Of a stretch of 64,000 nt of DNA, positions 40,113 to 47,753 are shown in pieces. A program made the position numbers and the translations under genes. Source of the stretch: JBFLXB01 sp964570625 (GTDB lineage: Bacteria; Nitrospirota; Nitrospiria; 2-01-FULL-66-17); NCBI GenBank assembly GCA_964570625.1, contig CAZMYW010000023.1, forward strand, positions 121,627 through 185,626, in the 5' to 3' direction. The first letter of the stretch is position 1. Each line of letters opens with the position of its first letter. Below the pieces are notes generated by a model, which was not told the DNA's origin, did no database searches, and saw nothing but the letters and a program-made list of their open reading frames with translations.

Positions 40113-41506
40113 GCCGGCGGAGGGGTCTTTTTATGGCGGCGTCCGCCGCGTGATCGCCGGCGCCGATGGCGCGATTGCGGCTGCTGGTCGCCGCCCGGCT
40201 TGGCGGGGGTCGCGCCCTCGGTCGGTGGTGTCTGGTTTTTGGCCTCGCTCTCGATCGGCTCGCCCCACACCACACCTCCTTCCAGCGCGATCTCGGGGAG
40301 CGCTGGCGGCGAGACGATCGGTTCCAGCGGGACCTCACCCGCCAGCGTGCGCAAAAACGCGGCGACTTCCTGCAACACCGTGCGCAGTGGCCGACCGGTG
40401 GCTTCCGCGAGACCGCGGCAATCTTCGTATTCCGGGCGCATTTCCTCACGGCCGTCGTGCCGGGTGATTTTCACGCGCACGCGCCCCCATGGGGTCGACA
40501 CGCTCTGCAGCGTGCGCGGGAGGACCACTCGGTCCACGTTGCGCATCCGCACGCCCAGCGTAGGGGTCTCCTCGAAGAGCACCCGCGCCAACCGCGCGCT
40601 GTGCTCGGCGCGCGCCAGCACCGTGACCGTGATCCCCGGCCGGCCCTTCTTCATGATGATCGGCGTGAGGTACGCCTCGATCGCTCCTTCGCGCTGCAGA
40701 CGTTCGATCAGATACTCATAGATCTGGGGATTGACGTCGTCGAGGTTGGTTTCGAGTTGCGCGACGCGCTCCTCGCCCCACGCGCGGTCGGCCATCCGTT
40801 CCCCGATGAACAGGCGCAGGACGTTGGGCGTCGCGGGCAACTCGGTCTCACCTGCACCGTGACCGATCGCCGCAACTCGACAGGCGGGAAACGGGATGAA
40901 TCCCTTGGCCAGCGTCCCGATGATCGCCGCCCCGGTCGGCGTGGTGAGTTCGCGGTCGATCCCGGAGGAGTACACCGGCACACCCGACAACAAGGCGGCC
41001 GTGGCGGGCGCGGGAATGGGGAACGCGGCCGAGCGGGTCATGCCGCCGCCGATATTCAGCGGCGAAGCATAGACCTCGTCGACGCCCAGCAGCGACAGGC
41101 CCAGCACCGCGCCGGCGATGTCCACCAACGTATCCACCCCGCCGAGTTCGTGGAAGTGCAGCTGGGAGAGCTTCTTGCCGTGAACCTCGGCTTCGGCCCG
41201 CGCAAGGCGCTCCAGCACCTGCAGGGCCGAGGCCTCGGCCGCGCGCGGCAGACGCCCCTGTCGGAAGACCGACACCATCTGCGGATAGTCCCGAATCGGG
41301 ACCTTACGGTCGTCTACCACTACGTCCACCTTGGTGGCGCGAATGCCCGCCTTTTCAACCGTCTTGGCCGAGAGCCGATACCCCGGCAACTTGAGCGGAG
41401 CCAGCGCCTCTTCCAACCGCTTGAGGCTCAAGCCCGCGTCGATCAAGGCGCCGAGGATCATGTCCCCGCTGATTCCCGAGAAACAATCGAAATACGCGAT
41501 TTTCAT
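40109..41506 (-). CDS. larC: Nickel-pincer cofactor biosynthesis protein LarC
   Basis: LarC inserts nickel into the pyridinium-3,5-bisthiocarboxylic acid mononucleotide cofactor of lactate racemase-type enzymes. The 465-residue protein begins MKIAYFDCFSGISGDMILGA and has HFHELGGVDTLVDIAGA, YASPLNIGGG, ELTTPTGAAII and NLDDVNPQIYEYL. LarC homologues usually have about 400-420 residues; here some 60 extra C-terminal residues follow, ending QSRHRRRRSRGGRRHKK, a strongly basic tail. It overlaps larB and the antiporter by 4 bp each. larA and larE are not in the window. Confidence 0.92.
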   Translation of the reverse strand: MKIAYFDCFSGISGDMILGALIDAGLSLKRLEEALAPLKLPGYRLSAKTVEKAGIRATKVDVVVDDRKVPIRDYPQMVSVFRQGRLPRAAEASALQVLERLARAEAEVHGKKLSQLHFHELGGVDTLVDIAGAVLGLSLLGVDEVYASPLNIGGGMTRSAAFPIPAPATAALLSGVPVYSSGIDRELTTPTGAAIIGTLAKGFIPFPACRVAAIGHGAGETELPATPNVLRLFIGERMADRAWGEERVAQLETNLDDVNPQIYEYLIERLQREGAIEAYLTPIIMKKGRPGITVTVLARAEHSARLARVLFEETPTLGVRMRNVDRVVLPRTLQSVSTPWGRVRVKITRHDGREEMRPEYEDCRGLAEATGRPLRTVLQEVAAFLRTLAGEVPLEPIVSPPALPEIALEGGVVWGEPIESEAKNQTPPTEGATPAKPGGDQQPQSRHRRRRSRGGRRHKKTPPPA

Positions 41507-42318
41507 TCGTCGTCCGTTTCCATTCGCCTACGCCGGCGGGCCATTGGCCGCTGACCGGCGCGCGGTTGCTCGCGCGCGAGACGCTCGATTCGGTGCGCCA
41601 ATACACCCGCGCCGAATCCATTGTCGATGTTCATCACCGCCACCCCGGCGGCACAGGAATTGAGCATGGTCAACAACGGCGCGAGGCCCCCGAAGTGCGC
41701 GCCGTACCCTTGGCTCGTCGGCACCGCGATCACGGGCTGCGCCAGCAGGCCGCCCACCAGACTGGGGAGTGCGCCGTCCATCCCCGCGACCACGATCACG
41801 ACGCGCGACGCCCGCAGTCGATCGAGCTGGGCGACCAAGCGGTGCGCGCCCGCCACCCCCACATCGCAGACCATCGAGACGCCGCTCCCCAAGGCGCCGG
41901 CGGTGAGCGCGGCTTCCTCCGCCACCGGAAGATCCGCGGTCCCGGCCGTCACCACCACCACGGCGTGTGCATCCGCGGGCGGGCGTGGGTTCACGAGCGC
42001 CACGCGGGCGCGCGGGTGGTATTCGGTCTCGGGCACCGCGTTCCGGATCGCCCGCCCGGTCTTGGCGTCCGCCCGCGTGGCGATCACCGGAGCGCCGGAG
42101 GCGGCCAGTCGCCGCACGATCGCCGCCGCGTCCGCCGGCGTTTTTCCTTCGCACAACACGGCTTCCGGGACGCCCTGCCGGAGATCGCGGTGATGGTCGA
42201 GCACGGCGAACCCCAAGGCTTCGGAGGGAAAATCCCGCAGCGCCGTGAGCGCCTTGTCCACGTCGGCTTTCCCGTCGCGAACAGCCTCCAGCAGCGCGCG
42301 CAACCGCTCGCGGTCCAT
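41503..42318 (-). CDS. larB: Nickel-pincer cofactor biosynthesis protein LarB
   Basis: LarB carboxylates and hydrolyses nicotinic acid adenine dinucleotide to start nickel-pincer cofactor synthesis; the fold is related to PurE. The 271-residue protein has AVLDHHRDLRQGVPEAVLCE (about 38-57) and the PurE-like VVVTAGTADLPVAEEAALTA, VAGMDGALPSLVGGL, AVPTSQGYGAHFGG and VAVMNIDNGFGAGVLA. The C terminus is arginine-rich. ATG 42318 is preceded by GGAGG and overlaps the upstream stop (TGATG). It is coupled to larC downstream and to the phosphate cotransporter upstream. Confidence 0.92.
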   Translation of the reverse strand: MDRERLRALLEAVRDGKADVDKALTALRDFPSEALGFAVLDHHRDLRQGVPEAVLCEGKTPADAAAIVRRLAASGAPVIATRADAKTGRAIRNAVPETEYHPRARVALVNPRPPADAHAVVVVTAGTADLPVAEEAALTAGALGSGVSMVCDVGVAGAHRLVAQLDRLRASRVVIVVAGMDGALPSLVGGLLAQPVIAVPTSQGYGAHFGGLAPLLTMLNSCAAGVAVMNIDNGFGAGVLAHRIERLAREQPRAGQRPMARRRRRMETDDE

Positions 42319-43946
42319 CACCCCTCCGGGGGCTGGTCGACGAGCGGATAAGCGATGTTGGTCACGTGGGAGTTGATCCGCTTGAGATTGGTCAAGACGT
42401 CCAGGTGGATGGCGCTGGTTTCGATCGACTCGGGGAGTCCCGCGTGCAGGCGATAGATGTGCGCCTGTTTGAGTTCCCGTTCCTTCTGGCTGATGCGCGC
42501 CTTCTGCTCGATCACCTGCTTGGCCACCTCCGCGTCTTGACTGGCAAACGCCGCGACCACGCGCTCGAAGTTCTTCTCGACCTGCGCGTGGAGTTCCACG
42601 ATTTCGCGCAAACCGCTCTCCGAAAATCTCAGATCCTTATACAGTTTTTTCTTCGCCAATTCCATGAGATTCTTGTCCACGATATCCCCAATGTTTTCCA
42701 AGTCGTTGATCACCGCCAGCAGCACCATCTCCCGGGCGAGTTGCTCCTTGGTGAGCGATTTTTCCGACAGCTTGGTGATATACAGCTTGATCTCTCGGTT
42801 CAGGGCGTCGACCCAGTCTTCCTTGCGTTCGATCGCCTCCACCAATTCGTGATCACCGTCCTGGAACGGCTTGATGGTGTCGCGCAACATTTCGTGGACC
42901 AGATCCGCCATGCGAAGCGTTTCCCGCGTGGCCTGACTCAAGGCCAGCGACGGCACGTCCAACACGTGGGGGTCGAGGTACTTGGGTTGGGCCCACTCGT
43001 GGGCGCGTGGTCGCTCACGGACCAGACGCGACACCACGCCCGCGAACGGAACGGTGAACGGGAGAAACACGAGCGCCAGACCGAGGTTAAAGAGGGTGTG
43101 CGCGTTGGCGATCCGGTGCGGCAGGCTGGTGGTCGACGCGGCGACCCACGTTTCGAACAGGCTCAGGATCGGATAGACCAGCAACACGCCCGCGACTTTG
43201 AACAACGTGTGCGCAATCGCCACGCGTTTGGCTTCCGGCACGCCGCCGAGGCTGGAGATCAGGGCCGGCGCGCAGGTCCCGATATTCGCGCCCAGGATGA
43301 TCGGGAGTGCGCTGTGGAGCGTCAACAGGCCGTGGGCGGAGAGCGCCAGCGCGATGGCGATGGTCGCGGCGCTGCTGTGGAGCAACGCGGTAACCACGGC
43401 GGAGACCGCGATGCCGAGCACCGGATGATCGCCCAGCGCCATGAACACCTGGCCAACCATGGGCGCATCGACGAACGGCTCCGCGCCGGAGGCGATCAAG
43501 CGCAGCCCGAGAAAGATCAACCCGAACCCCAGGACCGCGGTGCCCAGGGTCTTGGTCCGCTGGCGTTGACCGAAGAAGAACAACAAGAATCCCACCGCAA
43601 TCACGCCCAGGGCGTAGTGCGTCACCGGGAAGGCGAGCAACTGCACCGTGACCGTGGTTCCCACGTCGGCGCCCAGAATCACGGCCATGGCTTGACGGAG
43701 GGTGAGCAGGCCCGAACCCGTGAACCCCACGAGCATGATCGTGGTGGCGCTGCTGCTTTGAAGGATGGCGGTGATCAGCGCACCGGCGCCCAAACCGAGG
43801 ACGCGGTTCTTGGTGACCGACCCCAGGGCGTAGCGGAGACGGGTACCCGCGAGCGCCTGCAGCCCTTCCCCCGCCAGGTGCAACCCGTATCGCAGGAGGC
43901 TCACACCCCCGGCGAGCTCCAGCAGCACCTGCTCGATGCCGTTCAT
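42318..43946 (-). CDS. Na+/phosphate cotransporter family protein with PhoU-like domain
   Basis: NptA/YjbB-type transporter of 542 residues. The membrane half carries the two inverted QSSSATT-like repeats: LGAGALITAILQSSSATTIM and VVTALLHSSAATIAIALAL, plus GADVGTTVTVQLLAFP and GANIGTCAPALISSLGG. The C-terminal third (from about 320) is a helical PhoU-like domain with ERKEDWVDALNREI and NDLENIGDIVDKNL. Proteins of this family export or import phosphate with sodium. The start at ATG 43946 overlaps the gpsA stop (TAATG), and its stop overlaps larB, so it sits inside a translationally coupled run. Confidence 0.9.
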   Translation of the reverse strand: MNGIEQVLLELAGGVSLLRYGLHLAGEGLQALAGTRLRYALGSVTKNRVLGLGAGALITAILQSSSATTIMLVGFTGSGLLTLRQAMAVILGADVGTTVTVQLLAFPVTHYALGVIAVGFLLFFFGQRQRTKTLGTAVLGFGLIFLGLRLIASGAEPFVDAPMVGQVFMALGDHPVLGIAVSAVVTALLHSSAATIAIALALSAHGLLTLHSALPIILGANIGTCAPALISSLGGVPEAKRVAIAHTLFKVAGVLLVYPILSLFETWVAASTTSLPHRIANAHTLFNLGLALVFLPFTVPFAGVVSRLVRERPRAHEWAQPKYLDPHVLDVPSLALSQATRETLRMADLVHEMLRDTIKPFQDGDHELVEAIERKEDWVDALNREIKLYITKLSEKSLTKEQLAREMVLLAVINDLENIGDIVDKNLMELAKKKLYKDLRFSESGLREIVELHAQVEKNFERVVAAFASQDAEVAKQVIEQKARISQKERELKQAHIYRLHAGLPESIETSAIHLDVLTNLKRINSHVTNIAYPLVDQPPEG

Positions 43947-45001
43947 TACCCGGCGGCCGCGCCGTCGCCCCACCCGCCGCTTCGCTCGGGTGGACGGAGT
44001 TCATCGCCGACCGAGGGTTCCATCAGGTCGGTCACCGCTTTGCGAGGGTCTTTGCCCTCGTACAGCACCGCGTAGACCTGCTCGACGATCGGCATGAGCA
44101 CACGGTACTTTCGGGACAAGGCATAGGCCGCACGCGCGGTCCTGACGCCCTCGGCCACCGTGCTCGACCCGCGGGTAATGGCGTCCACGGTCTCGCCTCG
44201 TCCGATGCGATAGCCCACGGTGAAATTGCGGCTCTGCCGGTCGGTACAGGTCAGAATCAGATCGCCGAGGCCCGACAGGCCGGACAAAGTCCCCGGCTGC
44301 CCTCCCATGGCCACGCCCAACCGCGAGATCTCCGCCAGACCGCGGGTGATCAACGCTGCGCGTGTATTGGCCCCGAATCCCAAGCCGTCCGATCCCCCGG
44401 CGGCCAATGCGATCACGTTCTTGAGTGCGCCGCCGATCTGCACGCCGATCACGTCCGGCGTGGTGAACAACTTGAACGACGTGGTGGTGAACACCTCCTG
44501 CAGATGGCGCGCCACGATCGGATCTCGGCACGACAGCGTGACGGCGGTGGGATATCCCTGCGCGACTTCGGCGGCAAACGACGGCCCGGACAACACGGCC
44601 AGCGGGTGCCGACTGCCGGCCGGCAACAACTCGCGCATCACGTCGGTCATGAGCGCCAGCGTGTCCACCTCGATGCCTTTGGTCGCCGAGACGAGCGGCG
44701 CGTCGGACGGGAGCAGCGGGGCGAGCGCGGTGAAGATGGACCGGAAGGCATGCGACGGGACGACCATCAGGACCGCATCGGCGTCCGACACCGCCGCGCC
44801 CAGATCACCGGTGGCCGTCACGCCGCGCGCCAGGGCCACACCGGGGAGGTACTGCACGTTTTCCCGCCGCGCGGCGATCGCCTCCGCCACCTCGGGCTCG
44901 TAGCACCACAACCGCACGTGGCGACCGGTGCCCGCGACCAGGTGGGCGAGCGCCGTGCCCCACGCGCCGGCTCCGATGACCGCCACGCTGCGATCGCTCA
45001 C
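43946..45001 (-). CDS. gpsA: Glycerol-3-phosphate dehydrogenase [NAD(P)+]
   Basis: Reduces DHAP to sn-glycerol 3-phosphate for phospholipid synthesis. The protein (about 351 residues) has the Rossmann motif VAVIGAGAWGTALAHLVA, ATKGIEV, AVLSGPSFAAEVAQGYPTAV, the catalytic lysine in IGGALKNVIALAAG and LSGLSGLGDLILTCTDRQSR. GTG 45001 has an AAGGCGG stretch at good distance; ATG 45025 would add eight residues and has GAGG too close to it. First gene of the run gpsA-NptA-larB-larC-antiporter. Together with glpD (18837-20390), both directions of G3P metabolism are covered. Confidence 0.94.
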   Translation of the reverse strand: MSDRSVAVIGAGAWGTALAHLVAGTGRHVRLWCYEPEVAEAIAARRENVQYLPGVALARGVTATGDLGAAVSDADAVLMVVPSHAFRSIFTALAPLLPSDAPLVSATKGIEVDTLALMTDVMRELLPAGSRHPLAVLSGPSFAAEVAQGYPTAVTLSCRDPIVARHLQEVFTTTSFKLFTTPDVIGVQIGGALKNVIALAAGGSDGLGFGANTRAALITRGLAEISRLGVAMGGQPGTLSGLSGLGDLILTCTDRQSRNFTVGYRIGRGETVDAITRGSSTVAEGVRTARAAYALSRKYRVLMPIVEQVYAVLYEGKDPRKAVTDLMEPSVGDELRPPERSGGWGDGAAAG

Positions 45002-45173
45002 CGTGCCGCCTTTCGGAGCGGACATCCCTCAGTAGAAATCATCATCCTCAATGAAATCCTTGATGAAACGGCTACGCGTGCGACTGTAACAGAACACGCG
45101 GCACGCGGCAAGAAACGTCGAGGACGAATCGAATGACGGGGCAGAGATTCGGAGACGAGCAATACTACCGGGA

Positions 45174-45389
45174 TTACCGGAGTGGCCGCTCGACGCGCTT
45201 GTTCATCGCCGGCTCGGAAGGCACGCTCAACGCCTCGATCGCTTCAATGAGCGTCTCGTAATCCTCACGCGACAAGAGCACCGCATCTCCGGCTTCATGC
45301 GTGATGCGAAACGTCTCGTGACCCTTGACCGAGTGTTGCACCAGCCGAGCCAGTTCCAGTTTGGCGTGTTCGGTACTGACGGTTTTCAT
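45174..45389 (-). CDS. Phd/YefM-type antitoxin without adjacent toxin
   Basis: Small antitoxin-like protein of 71 residues. MKTVSTEHAKLELARLVQHS (about 1-20) resembles the DNA-binding start of Phd/YefM antitoxins, followed by FRITHEAGDAVLLSREDYETL, the family's characteristic centre. Such proteins normally precede a RelE, YoeB or Doc toxin and repress the operon. The 150 nt downstream encode no toxin before gpsA, and none lies upstream on this strand, so it is an orphan. ATG 45389 is chosen from family start position; ATG 45407 is an alternative. Confidence 0.75.
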   Translation of the reverse strand: MKTVSTEHAKLELARLVQHSVKGHETFRITHEAGDAVLLSREDYETLIEAIEALSVPSEPAMNKRVERPLR

Positions 45390-45531
45390 GGGGGACACCA
45401 CAGTCATGTGTGCGTTTCCCGAACAGGGTGTTGCGAGTATACGAAGACCCGACATTCGGGGTCAAGCAGGCTCCCTGATCCCTTGAAAAATTAGACATTC
45501 TACCTCTGATGTCTCGTCCGTCCCTGAGGGA

Positions 45532-47736
45532 TTACGGTGCCACAAACACGTCGCTGACTCCATTCGTATCGTTCGACACCAGGTTGGTGGCCGTCGAGGT
45601 GAAGGTTGCCAGGCTGCCGTTTCCCGTGAGCCATGGACGGATTCCGCCGCCGAGCGCTGAATTGGTATTGATGGACACTCGACGCGTCGTTCCCGAATTC
45701 CGCTCATAGACATAAATATCCGCCCGGCTGTTCGTGTCGACAGGACCAAAATTTGTCGCCGTGGACTCGAAGGCTACAAAGAGACCGTCGGAGCTGATGG
45801 CCGGCGCCCCCGATGCACCATTCGGATCCGCGTTCGGTCCACCGGCGCCCACGGACACTCGGGTCTTTGTCCCCGCCGTGCGATCGAACACGTAGATATC
45901 GTCAAACCCATTCGTATCCCCTGCTGCCTCGATATCGCGCGACTGGAAGGCAATCAGATTCCCATCTGCGCTGATGGACACCCCCAGACTAACAGCGGTT
46001 TCACTCGATGCATTGGTGAGGCGCGTGAGCGTCGGCGGGTTGGTATTACGGTCCGCCAGATACACGTCCTGGAATCCGTTCGTATCGGCAGCCACATAAG
46101 CCCGGTTTGTGACAAAAGCTATAAACCGCCCGTCGTCACTAGTCACTGGATTGAGGAGAAAGGGATTTATCGCTGGTGGAGGGTTGATATCGGTCGGGAC
46201 GACAGCGCCGAAGGGAATCGCTGCGCCTGGCGCCAGGTCGAAGACGAAGATCTCGAACACGCCGTCACTCCACACCACGAGATTTCCCGCATCGTTCGTC
46301 GCTGGGAAGGGAGGATTCGCGTACCCGCCGAACTGCTGGCCGACGCCAAAGGTGTTGATCAGGCGCGTTTCCGCCGTGGTCCGGTCATGGCGGTAGATGT
46401 CATACACGTTAGTCGCGGACGTATCTAAGGGATCGAGGTTGGCCTCGGAACTGAACACGACGTAGCGGCCATTCCCGCTGATCATCGGGCGAATGCTGTC
46501 GCCTGATCCTTGTGTCCCGGTTCCGCTCACGGAGATGCGAGTGGTGGTGCCGCTCTGCCGATCGCGGACGAACACGTCCGGTTGCGCGTTCGTATCCCCG
46601 GTGACGAGATTGGACGCCGCGGAGGAAAATACAACTGCGTTGCCGTCTCGACTGATCGAAACGCGGTCGAATCCGGCTGGGGTCGAGCTCGCGCCGTTGC
46701 CTTCGACCCCGGCCGTGGACACGCTCACGCGCTCAAGGCCGACCGGCGCTGGAGGCGCTGGAGCGATCGTTACGGTGAAGCTGCGGCTGCTGGTCAGGGT
46801 GGAAGAACTGAGGCGAATCGTAAACGTAAAGGTATTCTCAACGGTCGGCGTCCCGCTAATTTTACCGGTACTGCCGTTCAAGCTGAGCCCATCCGGCAAT
46901 TGACCGCTGGTGACGACATACGTGAGCGATTCAGGCGGGATGCTGATCGCCAGGATGGGATAGCCCCCTCCACCGGGAGGGCCATAGGCAGTCCCGACCG
47001 GTCCATCCGGCAGCGTCGTGGTGAAAAAGAACAGGCCGCCGACTCCCGTCGCCAGCCGCGTCACGGCGGTTGTCAGATCCGGTCCGATGGTATCACTCAC
47101 GTGGGTGACCCATTCGTCGATGGTGCTGCCACTCGGGGGATTGGCGATCATGGCGGACTCGGCCACGCGCACGAGTTCCTGCAATGCCGTCGTGCTGAAC
47201 ACGGTAAACGACGGCGCCGCCGTGGCGGTGATAAACTCGAGTGCTTTGCGCATGACCAATTCAGTCGCGGGGTGAATGTTCATTCCAGCCTGTACCGCGG
47301 GCGCGCTTAGCGTCCCCGGCGTGCCGATCTGTTGCGGTGTCGCGGCGTTCGTCACCTGCACCACAAGATCGCTGGAGAACGTGACTCCCGCCGGAAGCGT
47401 AAGGGTGTAGAGGCCATTATTGTCTGTCGTGGTCTGCGCCAGAGTGGCGGTCAGGTTACCGGCGTTGTCAACCCGAATCAGAAACACCGTGGCCCCCTGG
47501 AGAGGAGTCAGGCCAGATACCACCTGCGCCCAGGCATGGGACAGACCCAGCCGCGCAAACCAACGGCGCAAGCCCTGTGGCTCCGCCTTGGCCAACACGC
47601 CATTGGGGGCCGACACGGTTCCGCTAATCGTCGTGGCCTGCGACCCGCCGCCATCGCCACTGGATTGACAGGCGACCGTCAGCGCGACCGCTCCGGCCAG
47701 TACGAGCCCTGCGAATGCGCGATTCATCTGACGCAT
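45532..47736 (-). CDS. Lipoprotein with Ig-like and WD40/TolB-like beta-propeller domains
   Basis: The 734-residue exported lipoprotein has a signal peptide with lipobox LTVAC (Cys23). A carboxypeptidase-regulatory-like beta domain follows (GATVFLIRVDNAGN...TDNNGLYTLTLPAG), then a putative Ig domain (LPDGLSLNGSTGKISGTPTV, about 275-300). From about 350 come at least six propeller blades with repeated signatures such as SISRDGNAVVFSSAASNLV, DVFVRDRQSGTTTRISV and DIYVFDRTAGTKTRVSV. GGAGGA precedes ATG 47736. It is the second gene of a two-gene operon 17 nt after the membrane propeller gene. Function unknown; surface or periplasmic binding is likely. Confidence 0.8.
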   Translation of the reverse strand: MRQMNRAFAGLVLAGAVALTVACQSSGDGGGSQATTISGTVSAPNGVLAKAEPQGLRRWFARLGLSHAWAQVVSGLTPLQGATVFLIRVDNAGNLTATLAQTTTDNNGLYTLTLPAGVTFSSDLVVQVTNAATPQQIGTPGTLSAPAVQAGMNIHPATELVMRKALEFITATAAPSFTVFSTTALQELVRVAESAMIANPPSGSTIDEWVTHVSDTIGPDLTTAVTRLATGVGGLFFFTTTLPDGPVGTAYGPPGGGGYPILAISIPPESLTYVVTSGQLPDGLSLNGSTGKISGTPTVENTFTFTIRLSSSTLTSSRSFTVTIAPAPPAPVGLERVSVSTAGVEGNGASSTPAGFDRVSISRDGNAVVFSSAASNLVTGDTNAQPDVFVRDRQSGTTTRISVSGTGTQGSGDSIRPMISGNGRYVVFSSEANLDPLDTSATNVYDIYRHDRTTAETRLINTFGVGQQFGGYANPPFPATNDAGNLVVWSDGVFEIFVFDLAPGAAIPFGAVVPTDINPPPAINPFLLNPVTSDDGRFIAFVTNRAYVAADTNGFQDVYLADRNTNPPTLTRLTNASSETAVSLGVSISADGNLIAFQSRDIEAAGDTNGFDDIYVFDRTAGTKTRVSVGAGGPNADPNGASGAPAISSDGLFVAFESTATNFGPVDTNSRADIYVYERNSGTTRRVSINTNSALGGGIRPWLTGNGSLATFTSTATNLVSNDTNGVSDVFVAP

Positions 47737-47753
47737 GGATTCCTCCCGATGCC

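Noticed and set aside
41503..42318. PurE (AIR carboxylase) for the larB gene
   Set aside because: The PurE-like part is only the C-terminal half. The N-terminal segment and the adjacent larC identify LarB.
42366..44075. 569-codon plus-strand open frame opposite the Na/Pi cotransporter
   Set aside because: His/Arg/Gln-rich antisense artefact of a membrane protein gene in GC-rich DNA; no start signal.
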